DNA from: Peromyscus leucopus
Taxonomy: Eukaryota > Chordata > Mammalia > Rodentia > Cricetidae
DNA length: 64,000 bases
Direction: 5' to 3'
Assembly (NCBI RefSeq): GCF_004664715.2
Contig: NC_051075.1
Span: 35,751,495 to 35,815,494, forward strand
The stretch's first letter is position 1. Every line of letters begins with the position of its first letter. Of the stretch, positions 33,650-46,189 are shown one piece after another. A model generated the notes under the pieces. It had not been told where the DNA came from, searched no databases, and was given only the letters and a program-made list of their open reading frames with translations. A program made the translations under genes and the position numbers.

Positions 33650-33990
33650 GTTTGCTGTTATGGTGTGAGCATGAAATGTCTCCAACAGATTCCAGTATTG
33701 AATACTTGGTCCCCACTTGTAGCACTGTTTGGGAAGGTATGGACAATTCATATGGTGGGGTTCATTTGGAGGGAGCAGATCATTAGGGGTGTACTACCGA
33801 AGTTTTTTGCTAATCTCAGAGCGCCCTGCTTCTTCTCCTCCATGAGGTGAACAGCTTTCTTCTCTGCAAATTCCTGGAGACAAAAACTATGGCTTGAAAT
33901 AACTTAAATATGAGTCAAAATAAATCCTTCCCCCTTTAACTTGTTTCTAGCAAATATTTAGCTACAGCAACAAAATTGAGTAACAACCAT
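33650..33990 (+). mobile_element. ERVL-MaLR LTR remnant
   Basis: Contains the MaLR-type blocks ACTTGGTCCCCACTTG, CACTGTTTGGGAAGG and GAGTCAAAATAAATCCTT, and ends in TACAGCAACAAAATTGAGTAAC. It is diverged. Confidence 0.65.
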
Positions 33991-34149
33991 GATTAGAAAA
34001 AATAATAATATTCTATCAACACCAGACAATTTAAAACAGAGACACCTCTCTGACAGGAGATGAAAAGTTCACATTGTGCATGTGACAAGTCACAGAATGA
34101 CCCAGTGGGAAAAGAAGGAGCTCTATACAACATGTGATACAATTAAAGG

Positions 34150-34150
<1 letters not shown>

Positions 34151-34191
<41 letters not shown>
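34151..34191. repeat. (CA)n microsatellite
   Basis: About 20 uninterrupted CA units. Confidence 0.95.
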
Positions 34192-34194
<3 letters not shown>

Positions 34195-34689
34195 TTCTCT
34201 TATAGATTTTATAAAGGGCCATGATGCTGCTCAGTGAATTATAATTGGTCACATTTACTTAGAAGTAAGGAAGTAAGTAGTTATTTATAACATGAAAATC
34301 CATTAAAAGTAAAACTAGTAAGGCTATAGAGAAATTCGACAGTCCAGTCCTGTAAAAACAGCAAATCCTATAGTCTCAACACCCATTTTCCTAAAGCCAC
34401 CACCTCTTTTAATTATTTTAGCTAACTGTATGACAAACCTATATGCTTAAGTCATCTATGTATAGATTATATTCAAAGTATTTCATCTCCATAAAACAAT
34501 GTGCATGTCTGTAAATACCTGTTCCTTTAAATTGCTGATTCCTGCAATATCACACTGATGCATTTTGAGCTCCCAATTCAAATGTTATCTCACTAGGCTG
34601 GTATGTTTTAGGACTGAGGGGCTTGGAAGCAACTAGCCCTTGCCTCCATGATTATTTCTCTCACACCTTCCAAAGATGAGAAGAGCAAA

Positions 34690-35010
34690 TATGTTTTCTG
34701 CTCTGCTAATACATAAATTCGGCTGCGCGGCATTGAGAGCTATAGAGTACAAATTGTCATAACCAAGGGGAAACTTGAAACTCATCTAAATACTGCTTTT
34801 GGCCTTGAAATAGAAATAGATTATTAAAATAAAATTGCATTTCTCTAGCAATGTTAAATATTGGCCTGCTGCCCAAATTCAGGGCTGTGTATTCTGGTAG
34901 GCTTAGCTTCCCTCCTGACACACTGAACTCGACTTTCCTGGTCTGTTACTTTAGATGTGCGGGAATTGATACATTTATCTCACCTCATTGCCCGTGAGTA
35001 CCTAATACAT
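34690..35010. other. candidate conserved non-coding element
   Basis: Repeat-free block with CpGs kept in GGCTGCGCGGCATTGAGAGC, and AT-rich homeodomain-type motifs such as AAATAGATTATTAAAATAAA. Conservation is inferred from appearance only; no alignment was possible. Confidence 0.3.
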
Positions 35011-35511
35011 TAAGATTAACCTGTATGTGTGATGGACACTGAGACTATTAAATTAGATATTCACTTCTTGAAACATTGCCTTTATAAAGCTGACACACAC
35101 AAACCAGATCAAAATGAACTCTATTATATAAGTAGTGTCAACCATTTGCTATAGGACAGAAAAGTGTATAAGTACAACATCTTATCATAGATCATGTAAG
35201 GATGTGTAGATTTTCACTTTATTCATAGCTTTAGGAGTTGTACTCAAGGTATCCAGTAATATAAAATGGTTCCACACATGACTCAGGAAAATAAAACTAC
35301 TAAAACTCATTCTAAATGGCAAGGCAAAATCTGAAATTTTGCTTCTTCAAATATGTTAGAAAAAAATTTCCCCCGTGTATTTTCTGGATTACTACTTTAG
35401 TTAATTTTTAGAGATATATTTAAATATTGCTATATAAAATATAAATAATTATAAACTGAGACTACAGATAAAGGATACCAAATATGAGCAGTCTTTTCCT
35501 TGAACTGTAGT

Positions 35512-35720
35512 ACCTGAATTTTTTTATTGTTGCTGTTGTGTTCTTCTCTCATACAATACATCCCACAGTTTCCCCTCCCTCTACTCCTCCTAGCTAATCC
35601 CCCACCTCCTCTTTACCCCATATGTAGTCCTCCTCCATTTTCTCTTCAGAACAGAGCAGACCTCTAAGAGATGACAGCCAAAGAAGACAAAACAGATATG
35701 AGGGCCTTAGCCTTGTCTTA
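35512..35720 (-). mobile_element. L1 3' UTR fragment (old, Lx-type)
   Basis: Pyrimidine-rich minus-strand L1 3' UTR (CTCCTCCATTTTCTCTTCAG, ACAGAGCAGACCTCTAAG) similar to 16,500-16,600. Confidence 0.65.
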
Positions 35721-36786
35721 GTACCTGATCTTTAATGTTACAAGCAAAGCTAAATTAGACTGTTGAGCAACAACTCAAATTTTTTTGAAAATTTTTCAAA
35801 ATTTTTGAAAATTATATATGGTTAATGAAAAACAAAAGAGACTTTTGTAAACTCCATACTTTCTGACTTCTTGGTCTGTTGATTAGCAGAGTCACACAGC
35901 AGTGGTTCAGCATTGTGTACACATTTGGAGAATCATTTGTAGACTTGAAGAAAATGCTGCTATCCCAGCATATCTTGAAGAACTCTGGTAGTGTTCATGT
36001 AGGTTGGTGCTCTGGACTCAGCATTTGAAGCTCTCTATGTGGCTCCCAGATGTAAACAAAGTAAGAACAATGCCTTATCCTACCTGTAAAACTCGTGTAA
36101 TGAAGCATCATTATCTAAAGGAGGTATTCTTTTATATATTTCTTTTAATTATATATTTCTTTTAATGATTCATTAAACAATTGTTGTTTTTTTTTTTTCA
36201 AAAGGACAGGCCTTATAACCAAATGTGAATTTTCACACAAAGATATATTGGGTCATTGAGTGTCAAGATGAGTTTGAGCTTGAAAAGTAATAAGGTTTAG
36301 TACTTAACAAATGCTGCCTCTCTGCTATGGCGGAACTAAAACCCTAGCTCATTTGTTAATAGCATGTGACCTTAGATAATGTTATCAGTGTCTATGTTCC
36401 TCCAATTTTTCACCTCTCAGATATGGAGAAGACATGCTCTCAGAAACAGGCCTTGGTTCACAGCAGGAACTTATCAAATTGATTCAGATTCTGTGTTCAA
36501 GATACATATAGGGCAAAATTCATTTTGAGCTTCCTTTAAGCAGCAAATATATTAGTTAATCCGTGTTTGTATTTCCACTTCTGAGCCTTGTAAGAGCTCC
36601 TTTTCTCAGTTTCTGTACTGGGACAGCACTGGGATTTGTTATTATGCCTATACATTGTTACTTTGATACCAATGCAGAAATCTTATGTTACCTGTAATAG
36701 TGTTGAAGATTTGGCAAAACTGAAGCTTGCTATCCTGTTTCTGAAGTTGAAAAGATTTATGTAAGAATACCTCCTTTAATACTACC
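35721..36786. other. unique non-coding sequence
   Basis: No element recognised. An AT palindromic patch lies at 35,778-35,815. No coding signal. Confidence 0.5.
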
Positions 36787-37837
36787 AAGCAGAGAAAAAC
36801 AATGACATCATGAAGTTTGCAGGCAAATGGATGGATCTAGAAAAAACATCCTGAGTGATGTAACCCAGACTCAGAAAGACAAACATGGTATGTACTCACT
36901 CGTAGGTGGATACTAGATGTGGAACAAGGATGACTGGACTGCTACTCACAACACTTGGGAGGCTACCTGGAAAACAGGACCCCAAAAAAGACATAGGGAT
37001 CTCCCAATGACGGAGAAATGGATGAGATCTACATGAACAGCCTGGACGTGAGTAGGGGTAATGAAGGGCGAGGGTCGAGAGAAAGAGAGCTTGGGGGAGT
37101 TGGAGATCCCAGCTGGATCAAGAACAGAGAGGGAGAACAAGGAATAGGAGACCATGGTAAATGCAGACCACATGAGAATAGGAAGAAGCAAAGTGCTAGA
37201 GAGGTCCACAGAAATCACAAGATGCCCCCACAATAGACTGCTGGCAGTGGTGGAGAGACAGCCCGAACTGACCTACTCTGGTGATGGGATGGCCAGACAC
37301 CCTAATAGTTGTGCCAGAAACCCCATCCAAGGACTTTGGAATCTGGATGCAGACATCCATGGCTAGGCCCCGGGTGAAGCTCTGGGAGTCCAATCGGCGA
37401 GAAAGAGGAGGGTTTATATGAGCGAGAATTGTTGAAACCAAGGTTGGATAAAGCACAGGGACAAATAGCCAAACGAATAGAAACATATGAACTATGAACC
37501 AATGGCTGAGGGGCCCTCAACTGGATCAGGCCCTCTGAATAGGTGAAACAGTTGATTGGCTTGATCTGTTTGGGAGGCATCCAGGCAGTTGGACTGGGTC
37601 CTGTGCTCATTGCATGAGTTGGCTGTTTGAAACCTGGGACTTATGCAGGGACGCTGGGCTCAGTCTGGGAGGAGGGGACAAGACCTGCCTGGACTGAGTC
37701 TACCAGGTTGAACTCAATCCTTGGGGAGTCCTTGCCCTGGAGGAGATGGGTATGGGGGGTGGGCTAGCAGAAGGGGGGGGGGGTGGGAGTGGGGAGAACA
37801 AGGGAATCCGTGGCTGATATGTAGAATTAAATTATAT

Positions 37838-37840
<3 letters not shown>
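36787..37840 (+). mobile_element. L1 3' end, 5'-truncated, about 1 kb
   Basis: Begins in the last part of ORF2 (ATGACATCATGAAGTTTGCAG, GACTCAGAAAGACAAACATG), with stops, and runs through the 3' UTR to a G-rich tract at about 37,752-37,792. Its 3' portion (37,570-37,840) matches the short L1 copies at 3.8 kb and 30.7 kb. The tail has become a TA microsatellite. Confidence 0.88.

Positions 37841-37879
<39 letters not shown>
37841..37879. repeat. (TA)n microsatellite
   Basis: About 19 TA units at the 3' end of the L1, probably derived from its tail. Confidence 0.95.
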
Positions 37880-37884
<5 letters not shown>

Positions 37885-38726
37885 ACAATATAATTTTTAA
37901 ATTGTGTTGTCTTTAACAAAAATATATTAAATAATGATTTTTAAATAAATGTTTCATTATTTGAAAATTTCATATGGTGTAGTTGGGTCATGCCATTTTA
38001 AACTAATAATTGAGATGATTGGCATCTGGAAGTATATGAATATAGCAGCTTACAAAATTGAAAGAAAATCTGCAGACATCCTGGGATAGAGGAAATCCTG
38101 GCAATACAGAACATGGGAACAATGGAGAGTTTTCCAGGACTCCATGATTAGATGACATCTAAACAAGCCCTGTCTTTCTTTTATTTCACTGGATATCTAC
38201 ATTTCAGAGAGTATGAGGCTGTGCTTTAGGTGACTTGTCTCTTGGATAGCCAGGAGAGATGTGACACTTTAATGGTCAGTTCCCAACAGCCACTTGAGAT
38301 GAGAAGAAATACTTCTGTAAATGAATACAAAAAGGAAAAACCAAGTGATACCAATTGGTGGCCAATAAATTTCTATTATTGTCAAAATGAGATGTGATTA
38401 TTTTGAGAAGAAATTATGACTTTGCCTATTGATCAATAATAGTTTTTATCTGCCAACTAAGAAAATAGTTTAAAATAGATAAAACAATTTGTTAAATACA
38501 ATGACTCTGAAAAAGGGGGTGGAAAGACACGGAATACAATTTTTTCCTTAAAATAACTACAAGGACAATCACCATGCATCAGCAAGCTCATTCATTCTCC
38601 CCTGAAATCTACACTTTCCATTACATTATACTTTCAGGACAAGGTCTATCCTACACTGGATAATTAAGTGTAGAGCTGATTAACTCCAAAGCTTCCAACA
38701 TTACAAATTGATTTAACATGGGCCTA
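37880..38726. other. unique AT-rich sequence
   Basis: Nothing recognised. Confidence 0.5.
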
Positions 38727-38888
38727 CAGGATGGGTCAGCAGGGAAAGGAACTTGCTACCAAACCTGATGATCTGATTTTGATCCATGAAATCACGTGGT
38801 GGAAGGAAAGAACTCATTCCCACAGTTGTCTTTTCACCTCAACAAGTGTGGCATGAATGCAAACCAACAAAAATACATACACACAAAA
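38727..38888 (+). mobile_element. B3/B2-type SINE
   Basis: Diverged tRNA-derived SINE: ACAGGATGGGTCAGCAGGG, CCTGATGATCTGATTTTGATC, GTGGTGGAAGGAAAGAACTC and a CA/A tail. Confidence 0.65.
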
Positions 38889-41214
38889 AGTAATTAATAG
38901 GACTTATAAAATAACATATTTAATATGAGTTTAGGAATAGCTATATTAATCTGGCTAAGCTGAAATTTGAGACTAGTTGCTTGCTTTCTCTTAATTTATT
39001 GATTCTTTTCTGAAGTCTGGATCACACTATTCAAGGGAATAAGACAAGGATTTCTCCACACATTCCCAGCTAAGCACAGCATCCCCTCATAATATCACCC
39101 CTTGCTTACTAATCTTTATTTTTATCCATTCTGTAGAACCTCAAGCCTTTCATAATCCCAAATTCAAATCATTATAGTCATAGGCTAGTTTTCCAAATGA
39201 GCATCTCCCTATCAGTTTACATGAAACCATGTACATCAAAATTTTGAGCAACTTCCTTCAAAGGGGATGTTTTACCAAATATTAGTGTTCTCAGACATGT
39301 GCACATTACCATTAAACTCAAACTTCCAACTATTCATAAAGCTACATGTTCTCTTTTTTTTCAGTGCTTCATTCTCATAAGCTGCCTTGTTTTTTGTATT
39401 AAATCTGCTCAGTTTTCAATCAACTAAGAAGGTCTGCACAATTTTCTAGGATTCTAACATCTTATGCACTAAAATCAGCTTGTTAAAGGAGAACATCAAG
39501 CCCTACCACACCCAGAAGCCACCAGATAGACACATGCCAATGACTCCATATCCAAAGTTGTCATGGTTTGTTCAAATATATTTACATTTTATTATCAATT
39601 TTACAGTTTTTATGTATCCATCTCTCCTTTAACACCATAAGCTACTAAGAGGTACTGATTCTTGATAAACATTTATCACCATCAATTTAATAAATGTTAA
39701 TTGAATACCTACTATGTTGAGATATTGAACTAAGTGGCAGGGATTCAACAGTGAAAAATATGAATAGCCTCTGCTCCCATAGCTGCTACCATGGAGTCTT
39801 GAATTAGACTGACAAAGCAGGGCCCATAAGACTGAGTGCTGGATGCAATGACAGGTATTCACAGGGCAGTGCTGAAACATTTATTCCTCAGAGCCATTCT
39901 GTAACACAGATTTCTCACTATACAGATGAAGAAATAGGTAGGAAAGCTGAGATATTTAATTGACTCAAATCACTCAGCTGACAACAGCCCTATACCCAAT
40001 TCCAAACCCTGCAGCTCTCCAGAACTCAAGGCTCTTCTATCGTGTCAAGAATTTACTCTTCCAAAGGAAATGAGAATACATACAATCACCTATGAAAGCT
40101 GAGTGAAGAAAAGTGAGGGTCTAACACACATCCCCCTAGGAAGTTGTGATAAGGAGCTACCAGGGAAAAAATGTAATACAGGTAACAAATAAAGATGTAG
40201 CTGAGAAACTGCACACACAAAAATAAGACAACTTGGGTAAAAAATATTTGGTAAACATTCCATGACCAGCTACCTAAATAAATAAATACAGATGCCAAAT
40301 TATGAAATAGGGTTTTTCATATTTCTTCCTTAAAAAGAGCTTGGAAATCATTGTTAATATTTTGGAGAATTTAAGAATGTACACAAAGACCTGCACTTTG
40401 TGTAATTGTTTTTAATAATTAATTGTACAATATTACTCACAAGGTAATTGGACTATAAGAAACCATTTAAGGTCTTATTCATGATTTCATCTTTCATACA
40501 AAATAGCTGACAATTGCAAATTCCAGTTCACAAAAGCTTAGAGACACTATCTAGCAAAGAAGGAACTGTTGACTTAATCTTCATTTAATATTATGACAGA
40601 TTCAGACTTGAAGATTTTGTAAATGTGTTAGTACTTCTGTGTGATGGAAAACACAGAAAGCATTCCTGCACACACTTGAAAAAAATCTAAATAGAAACTA
40701 GCCTAAGGAGGGAAGTTTTAAATAAAATTAGTATTCTAAAAAGAAAACAAAAACAAAACAAAGTGGATTCACTAACAATAAAGCACTTCGATCATCCTTC
40801 TGAGACATTTTTTTAATAATGTGGTAATCATGAGGTTAATTATTGTTACACTGATACATTAGGGCTATATTACAGACTGTGGGGCATATCATTCATCCAT
40901 CTTACCCATGCATAAAGAAGAAAAAAACAAAGCTAAGTATGCAATAGACTATTGTTCAGTTGAAATATTACTCTAACTATTCTACATTAAAGTCCTTATT
41001 ACAAGATGTTTGCAAAGTAAAAAAAAAAATGCTTTCCCATTTGGTAAAATGACTATGACTTTAGAAAAAGAAAAACATATTGCTTTCCTAGTCAACATGC
41101 ATTATTTTTCTAATCCAGTTTTCTAGCCCCCAAATATATAAAGGTGCATTCACTTCAGTTCTCAATGTAGGACACAATTTATCTTATGCTTTATTTAGGT
41201 GACTGATACATTTG

Positions 41215-41420
41215 CTCATATGAAACTGGATGAAGGAGATACGGACAGTGTGTTCAATAGCCAGTCATCTACAGAGTGCCTTGATTAACGATGCTGCTTT
41301 CACCTTTGTTCTTTTCCATTCATAGTCCACACTTCGGTGATCCAGTCCAATGCCAGAGTCTACTGTGCTCGCATATATACTTTTTCATGACTGGAGGAAT
41401 GTCTTTAATCACTTTCTGTG
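41215..41420. other. candidate conserved non-coding element
   Basis: Repeat-free, with balanced composition and retained CpGs (GATACGG, TTAACGATG, CTTCGGTG, GCTCGC). No ORF. Function is inferred only from appearance. Confidence 0.3.
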
Positions 41421-43129
41421 AGAATACCAGTTTAGAAATTTGAACATTCTAAAGCTTCTAAGGAAGTGTTAGAGAAGTGAAATTCATTAGTTTTCCTCAA
41501 AATTGTGAGTTGAGTTAATCTTCCAGTTGCATTTTATCAGATAATAGTCTAGATTATGGCTTTAAAGCCTAAATAAATATTTATGGAAGTAAACCTGTGA
41601 GTTTAGCATATTGGATATGGTTCTTTAGTGGATACTGCATTTTCTTTTTATTTTTGCATGCCCTATTCTTCTGGTAATTGATTAGGACCCTGCCCTTTCA
41701 AGCATGAAAATTTAAGGACAAAGAAACCTTTTCCCTGGAATAAAATATGAACTGTACCAAGCATGAATATTTAAAGACAAAGAAAACTTTAACTCACTAT
41801 AAAATATGAACAAAGCTACCCATAATCATGCCTAATACTTCTTCCTCCTGGGCATTCATTTCCCACAAGCTATTTATTAGTAAGTTCATTCCATTCTGGA
41901 TTCTGACACCGATCTATCAAAACCATTCTTGTTAAAAGCACCACTTAATATGACTCAATTCAGTAGTCAGCCCTTCCTCTTCCCTTGTGGAAGTCACAGA
42001 AGTACCTGGTACAGCATCTGTTACTTCTTAGATTTTTTTTTACTTTTAAGACACAGATTCTTCTGATTTTCCCCCAACTTCTCAGAGCCATTCTCCTGCT
42101 ACTTCTGTCAAAAGCTCCTTTTCCTGCAGTCCCTGTATATGACATCCTTCAGGGCTCAATTAAGGCACTGGTCTCCTCATTTTATATTCTTAGGTCAGCT
42201 CTTCCACTCCTGAGTCTTTGATTTGCGTTTTAGCCAGAATGCCTTCAAAGCATATCTGCAGTTCAGGCACCTTCTGTACTCCCCGCCCAGATACCCCCAC
42301 TTTCCCATTTTATAGATATCCAAACTCAACACACCCCAAACTCACCATTTCCGCTGTGTGTTCTGGGTTTCCATCTCAGTGAATCACATCGTTCTCTAAG
42401 CAACCAGTAATGCAAACCAGAATCCTTAGTGTCTGCCTTCACCTGGGTCCTCTTCACCTGATAGTTGTGACCACTTAGTTGGTCCTGATATTAGATACTA
42501 AGTATGTTTTGACTACAACCACATTTTGTATCCCAGCCACTTCAAGCCACTATCACATCTCACGTACATTGCTATGGCTTTAGATTTCATTTCCCGGTAT
42601 ATCTTGTTTTACTTAGCAGGCTGCTTAAAAGAATTTTAGTTTTATTTCCTTAGCAGAGAAATAATTATACTTAAAAACTGTATTATATTGTCTCTATGCT
42701 TAGAATTTTATTTCCCAGTGCCTTTTAAATATAGTTTGAAATTATTGTTCTAAATACCAATAGTTCACCAATCAGCCATCAACCATTCTCCCTTCTTTCT
42801 CTATTCAGTATGATTCTAGCAAGCTAACCAGTACCATATAGTCCCACTTTTTGGGTGAATTTATAAAAATATCAGCTGTGTCTGTTTTATTTTCATTTTA
42901 ATTCCAAACATCAGGCATAATTGTATTTTGATTTTTTTCTACATGCATCCAACTTAATTTCAGAGCCCTAATTATAAGAAAAATAGTTTCCATATCCTGA
43001 GCATGTAAAGATGAGCCACATAAGGAATGACAAGCAAGAATCTTTTCCTAGACTCTAAAAGTTAATCTTAGAGAGAGATAAAAAAAGGGAGATAAGTAAA
43101 TACCACTCTAAGGGGAAGCTCAAGAGCAG

Positions 43130-43470
43130 CTGTCTGTTCATTCAAGGCGCACGCTTGCTGGAAGACAGCCCATAATGGATCCATTTGTCCTGCTGTGATT
43201 CAGGAACATAAAACCCATCTGAAGCACTGGGTTACAGGAAGATTGATTTACTACCCATAACAACCTCTATCAGCTCAAGCCAGGGGAGAAAAACAAGCTG
43301 AGAACATGCTAAGCAAAATCATTTTTCCTTCAACCCCTTTTCTTCTCAAATGGCATGACCTGTGTGAGAAGATATAACTCACTGAGCACAGCCACTGTGT
43401 GGACACTAATGCCCATGCCAGGGGCCCATTCCCTGTTAATTATTGTGAGTGCCGGTGATGTTTCTTTTAA
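43130..43470. other. candidate conserved non-coding element
   Basis: Repeat-free block with CpGs (GGCGCACGC, GTGCCGGTG) and TTAATTATT-type motifs. No ORF. Candidate enhancer by appearance only. Confidence 0.3.
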
Positions 43471-43942
43471 CTTGGTCCTTCCTTTATAAACCACATTGTA
43501 GTTACCTCTTTACTTGTATTTACCCTCCCTTCACCGTAGCAAATATTTGATCCTATAGGATTTGTTGCCAGGACTAGCAAATTATATGATATATTATAAG
43601 AACCCATAAAATGTTTTAATTAGCATTAGTTAGGTAATTCTGTTAAGCACTTCTAGCCAAAAGAAATTTCTTATGCTACAGAACATTTTTAGATAAAAAG
43701 ATAAAATGAGAACAAACAAAACAGAACATTACTTTCACTGCAAGTAAAATAAAGATAATGGCCTAAATGTAGTTTTCTCCTTGCAAGAGAGGAAATGAGT
43801 GATCCATACAATCTTTTAAGTTGAAGCTTTTGGAAGCATTAGTAAGAGATGAACTTGAAAAATATTCATAAAACTGTATTTTTTGTTTAAGTGTCATGTA
43901 TTTTAGCAATATAATATATTTTCTGATTATGAAAGTTAAAAA

Positions 43943-44095
43943 AGAGCCAGGTAGTAGTAGCACATACCTTTAATCCCAGCTCTTGTGAGGCAGAGGAAGG
44001 TGGATCTCCTAGTTCAAGGCCAGTCTGGTCTACAGAACCAGTTCCTGGACAGCAAAGGGCTACACAGAGAAACCTGCCTTGAGAAAACAAAACAG
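43943..44095 (+). mobile_element. B1 SINE
   Basis: Plus-strand B1 (CATACCTTTAATCCCAGC, GGCCAGTCTGGTCTACAG, CTACACAGAGAAACC), moderately diverged, with an AAACAAAACAG tail. Confidence 0.9.
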
Positions 44096-44229
44096 AACAA
44101 CAGAAGTTTTTTTTTGTTTTTTAAGTTTTAAACATAGAAACTTAAAGAATAAAACTTTGGAAAGACATAACCTTTACAATTTTAATCAGGCAGAGATATA
44201 TTAGATAACAAAATTAGTAACTGTAAGAA

Positions 44230-44520
44230 AGAATGGGAGGAGGGAAAGAGGGAGGAAACACCACTGTGATCTTGTCACTTGGGAACCTATGGAAGGAGTG
44301 GGACTTTGAAACAAGGCTTGGCTACATAGGGGGAGCCTGTCAAGAGAAAATAGAGGAAAGAAAATGTAGAAGGACAGGGAGAGGGAGCCAGAGGGGAGGG
44401 GAGGGAGGATTAGAGAAGGAGAAGGGAGGGGAGGGAGAGGATAGACAGGAAAGGGTACAGGATGGGGGGGGGAAGCAGGAAGGAAGAAAAAGAGAGTGAA
44501 AGAAAGATTAAGAAAAGAAA
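44230..44520. repeat. purine-rich GGA/GAA low-complexity tract
   Basis: Dense GGA, GAGG and GAA runs. They are nearly stop-free in one frame only because of composition. Confidence 0.85.
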
Positions 44521-44844
44521 AAGGAAATTATTATCAAATCATTATATATACTACATCCAGTCAAGACATGATGTGTTCGCTGTGGCCTTAGATATTCCCA
44601 AAGCTGAGGCAGTAGGGTTTCTACAAGCCAGGAATTGAAAACAGCGCAGATATATAAAAATCCAATCTCAAAATAAATAGAGGTAAATAAATAAACTGTT
44701 CAATTCTTCAAGTTCATAATGTAAAATTAAAGCAAGCCCTGGGGATGGAGAAAATGTTTCAGCACGTGCACAGATGGGCAAATGGAACCTCTGGATAACT
44801 GAATAATAAAAGGCAATTCAACAAATCACGAAATGTCTGTCACA
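44521..44844 (+). other. diverged SINE-like remnants
   Basis: 44,575-44,700 resembles an old B1/B4 (CCAAAGCTGAGGCAGTAGGG, AATCCAATCTCAAAATAAAT). 44,730-44,810 resembles an old B2-type start. Both are weak. Confidence 0.35.
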
Positions 44845-46185
44845 CATGAGTGTGACGTTTAATTTTCATTGTGAACTTAATGGAATAAGAATCACCATGG
44901 AAACAAATCTCAGAGTTTATCTGTGAGGAATTTTCTAAATTCGATGGAGCCCATTCTAGTATTAACGCACAGTATTCAGAAAGGCCCACCCTAAATGTGG
45001 ACAATGTCATTCATGGGCTGGGGTCTGGAGCTGAATAAAAAAGAAAGAAAGAAAGTGAATTGGACACAAGCATTCATTGTTCTCTTGACTTTGGATGAAA
45101 TGAGTCTACTTCTCTTCCTGCTTCCACCTTTCTGACTTTGATGGAGTGTATCTTTTAGAATAAGCCAAAACGAACCTTTTCTACCCTAAGTTGCTTTTGC
45201 CAAGTACTTTGTGGCAGCAGTGAAATAAAGAGACAAGTACCTAATGAGAAGTGGGATTTTTGCTGTGATAAACCTGACCATGTTGTCGTTAGGTCTTTAG
45301 AACTAGTTTGCGAGAGGGATGTAGGAGAGATTGGAACATTGGGCAAGAGCAACACCCGAGAACACTGGAAACAGAACTTAATGAGCCATTCTGGTAGGAG
45401 CTAGGATGACAAGAATGCTTGAGGGAAACAGTGGAGGGTGGTTGATGAGGTTTCAGAGGGCAGTGTGAGTCTATAAGGAAATGGCATGGGGCCATTCTTG
45501 TGATATTCTAGCAAGGAGTCTGGCTGCATTCTGTCCGTTTCCTGAGAACCAAGTTGGGTTAATTTAAAGATAACGAACTAGTTTGTTTGACAGAGAAAAC
45601 TTCAAGACAGAATTTACTTTGGGTGCAGGTCTTTAATGAGTGAGAGAAGCTGAAAGACAGGGAAAAAGTAACACTTGATGAAGGAAAGTGTTCAAGCAAG
45701 CTTAAAGTATCAGAGAGGTCTATGCACGTTAAAAGCTCTGTAACTGTTAAAAAGTTTAACATCATTAAACAGAAAGCTGGTGCTCTGCACCATGACAAGA
45801 GGGAAGGTGTCCTAAAGGCAAGATCCCACCCACAGAAGGTTTCCTCATGTGTTAATGCAGCTTAATTTGAAAGGAGAAAGCCTAAATCAAGAATATTGTT
45901 TAATGGGTCCCTGCTGGAAAACAAAAGCCGAGTAATATACTTCCAAGGTGAGTCCACAAAGGTCTGTGCAACTGAGGTCCAGGGGTCCAAGCTCTGTTCC
46001 AACCTGGCAGCATAAATTGGCAGCATTGTCCACCTGGTACTGTTGGTGCAGGCATAAAATATGCAAGAGTGACAGAGTTATGAGTCTTGCACCATGATTC
46101 CAGAGATACCCTAGGAACAGGAAATGTGTGCCAGGTTCAGTGTCTCTGCAAGGAGGACCTAAGAGGTCACTGCATGACATTCCTG
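44845..46185 (+). mobile_element. ERVL-MaLR element: LTR and internal sequence
   Basis: LTR-like part at about 44,850-45,240 (AGAATCACCATGGAAAC, AGAATAAGCCAAAACGAACC, CCTAAGTTGCTTTTGCCAAG), then internal sequence that starts GAAGTGGGATTTTTGCTGTG and matches the internal start at 13,831. The internal part runs to about 46,185 (GAGGTTTCAGAGGGCAG, CCATTCTTGTGATATTCTAG). It has no coding capacity. An old L1 cuts it off. Confidence 0.65.
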
Positions 46186-46189
46186 ATCC

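Larger units (their letters stand above)
33991..35511. other. mostly unique non-coding sequence
   Basis: Contains a (CA)n run at 34,151-34,191 and a repeat-poor block at 34,690-35,010 listed separately. No gene seen. Confidence 0.55.
38889..43942. other. long repeat-poor unique region
   Basis: Five kilobases with no clear SINE, L1 or LTR, which is unusual for this window. No exon-like frame was found. Two sub-blocks (41,215-41,420 and 43,130-43,470) look like conserved non-coding sequence. Confidence 0.5.

Noticed and set aside
44233..44499. 88-codon Glu/Arg/Gly-rich frame
   Set aside because: Purine-rich low-complexity tract without stops by composition.
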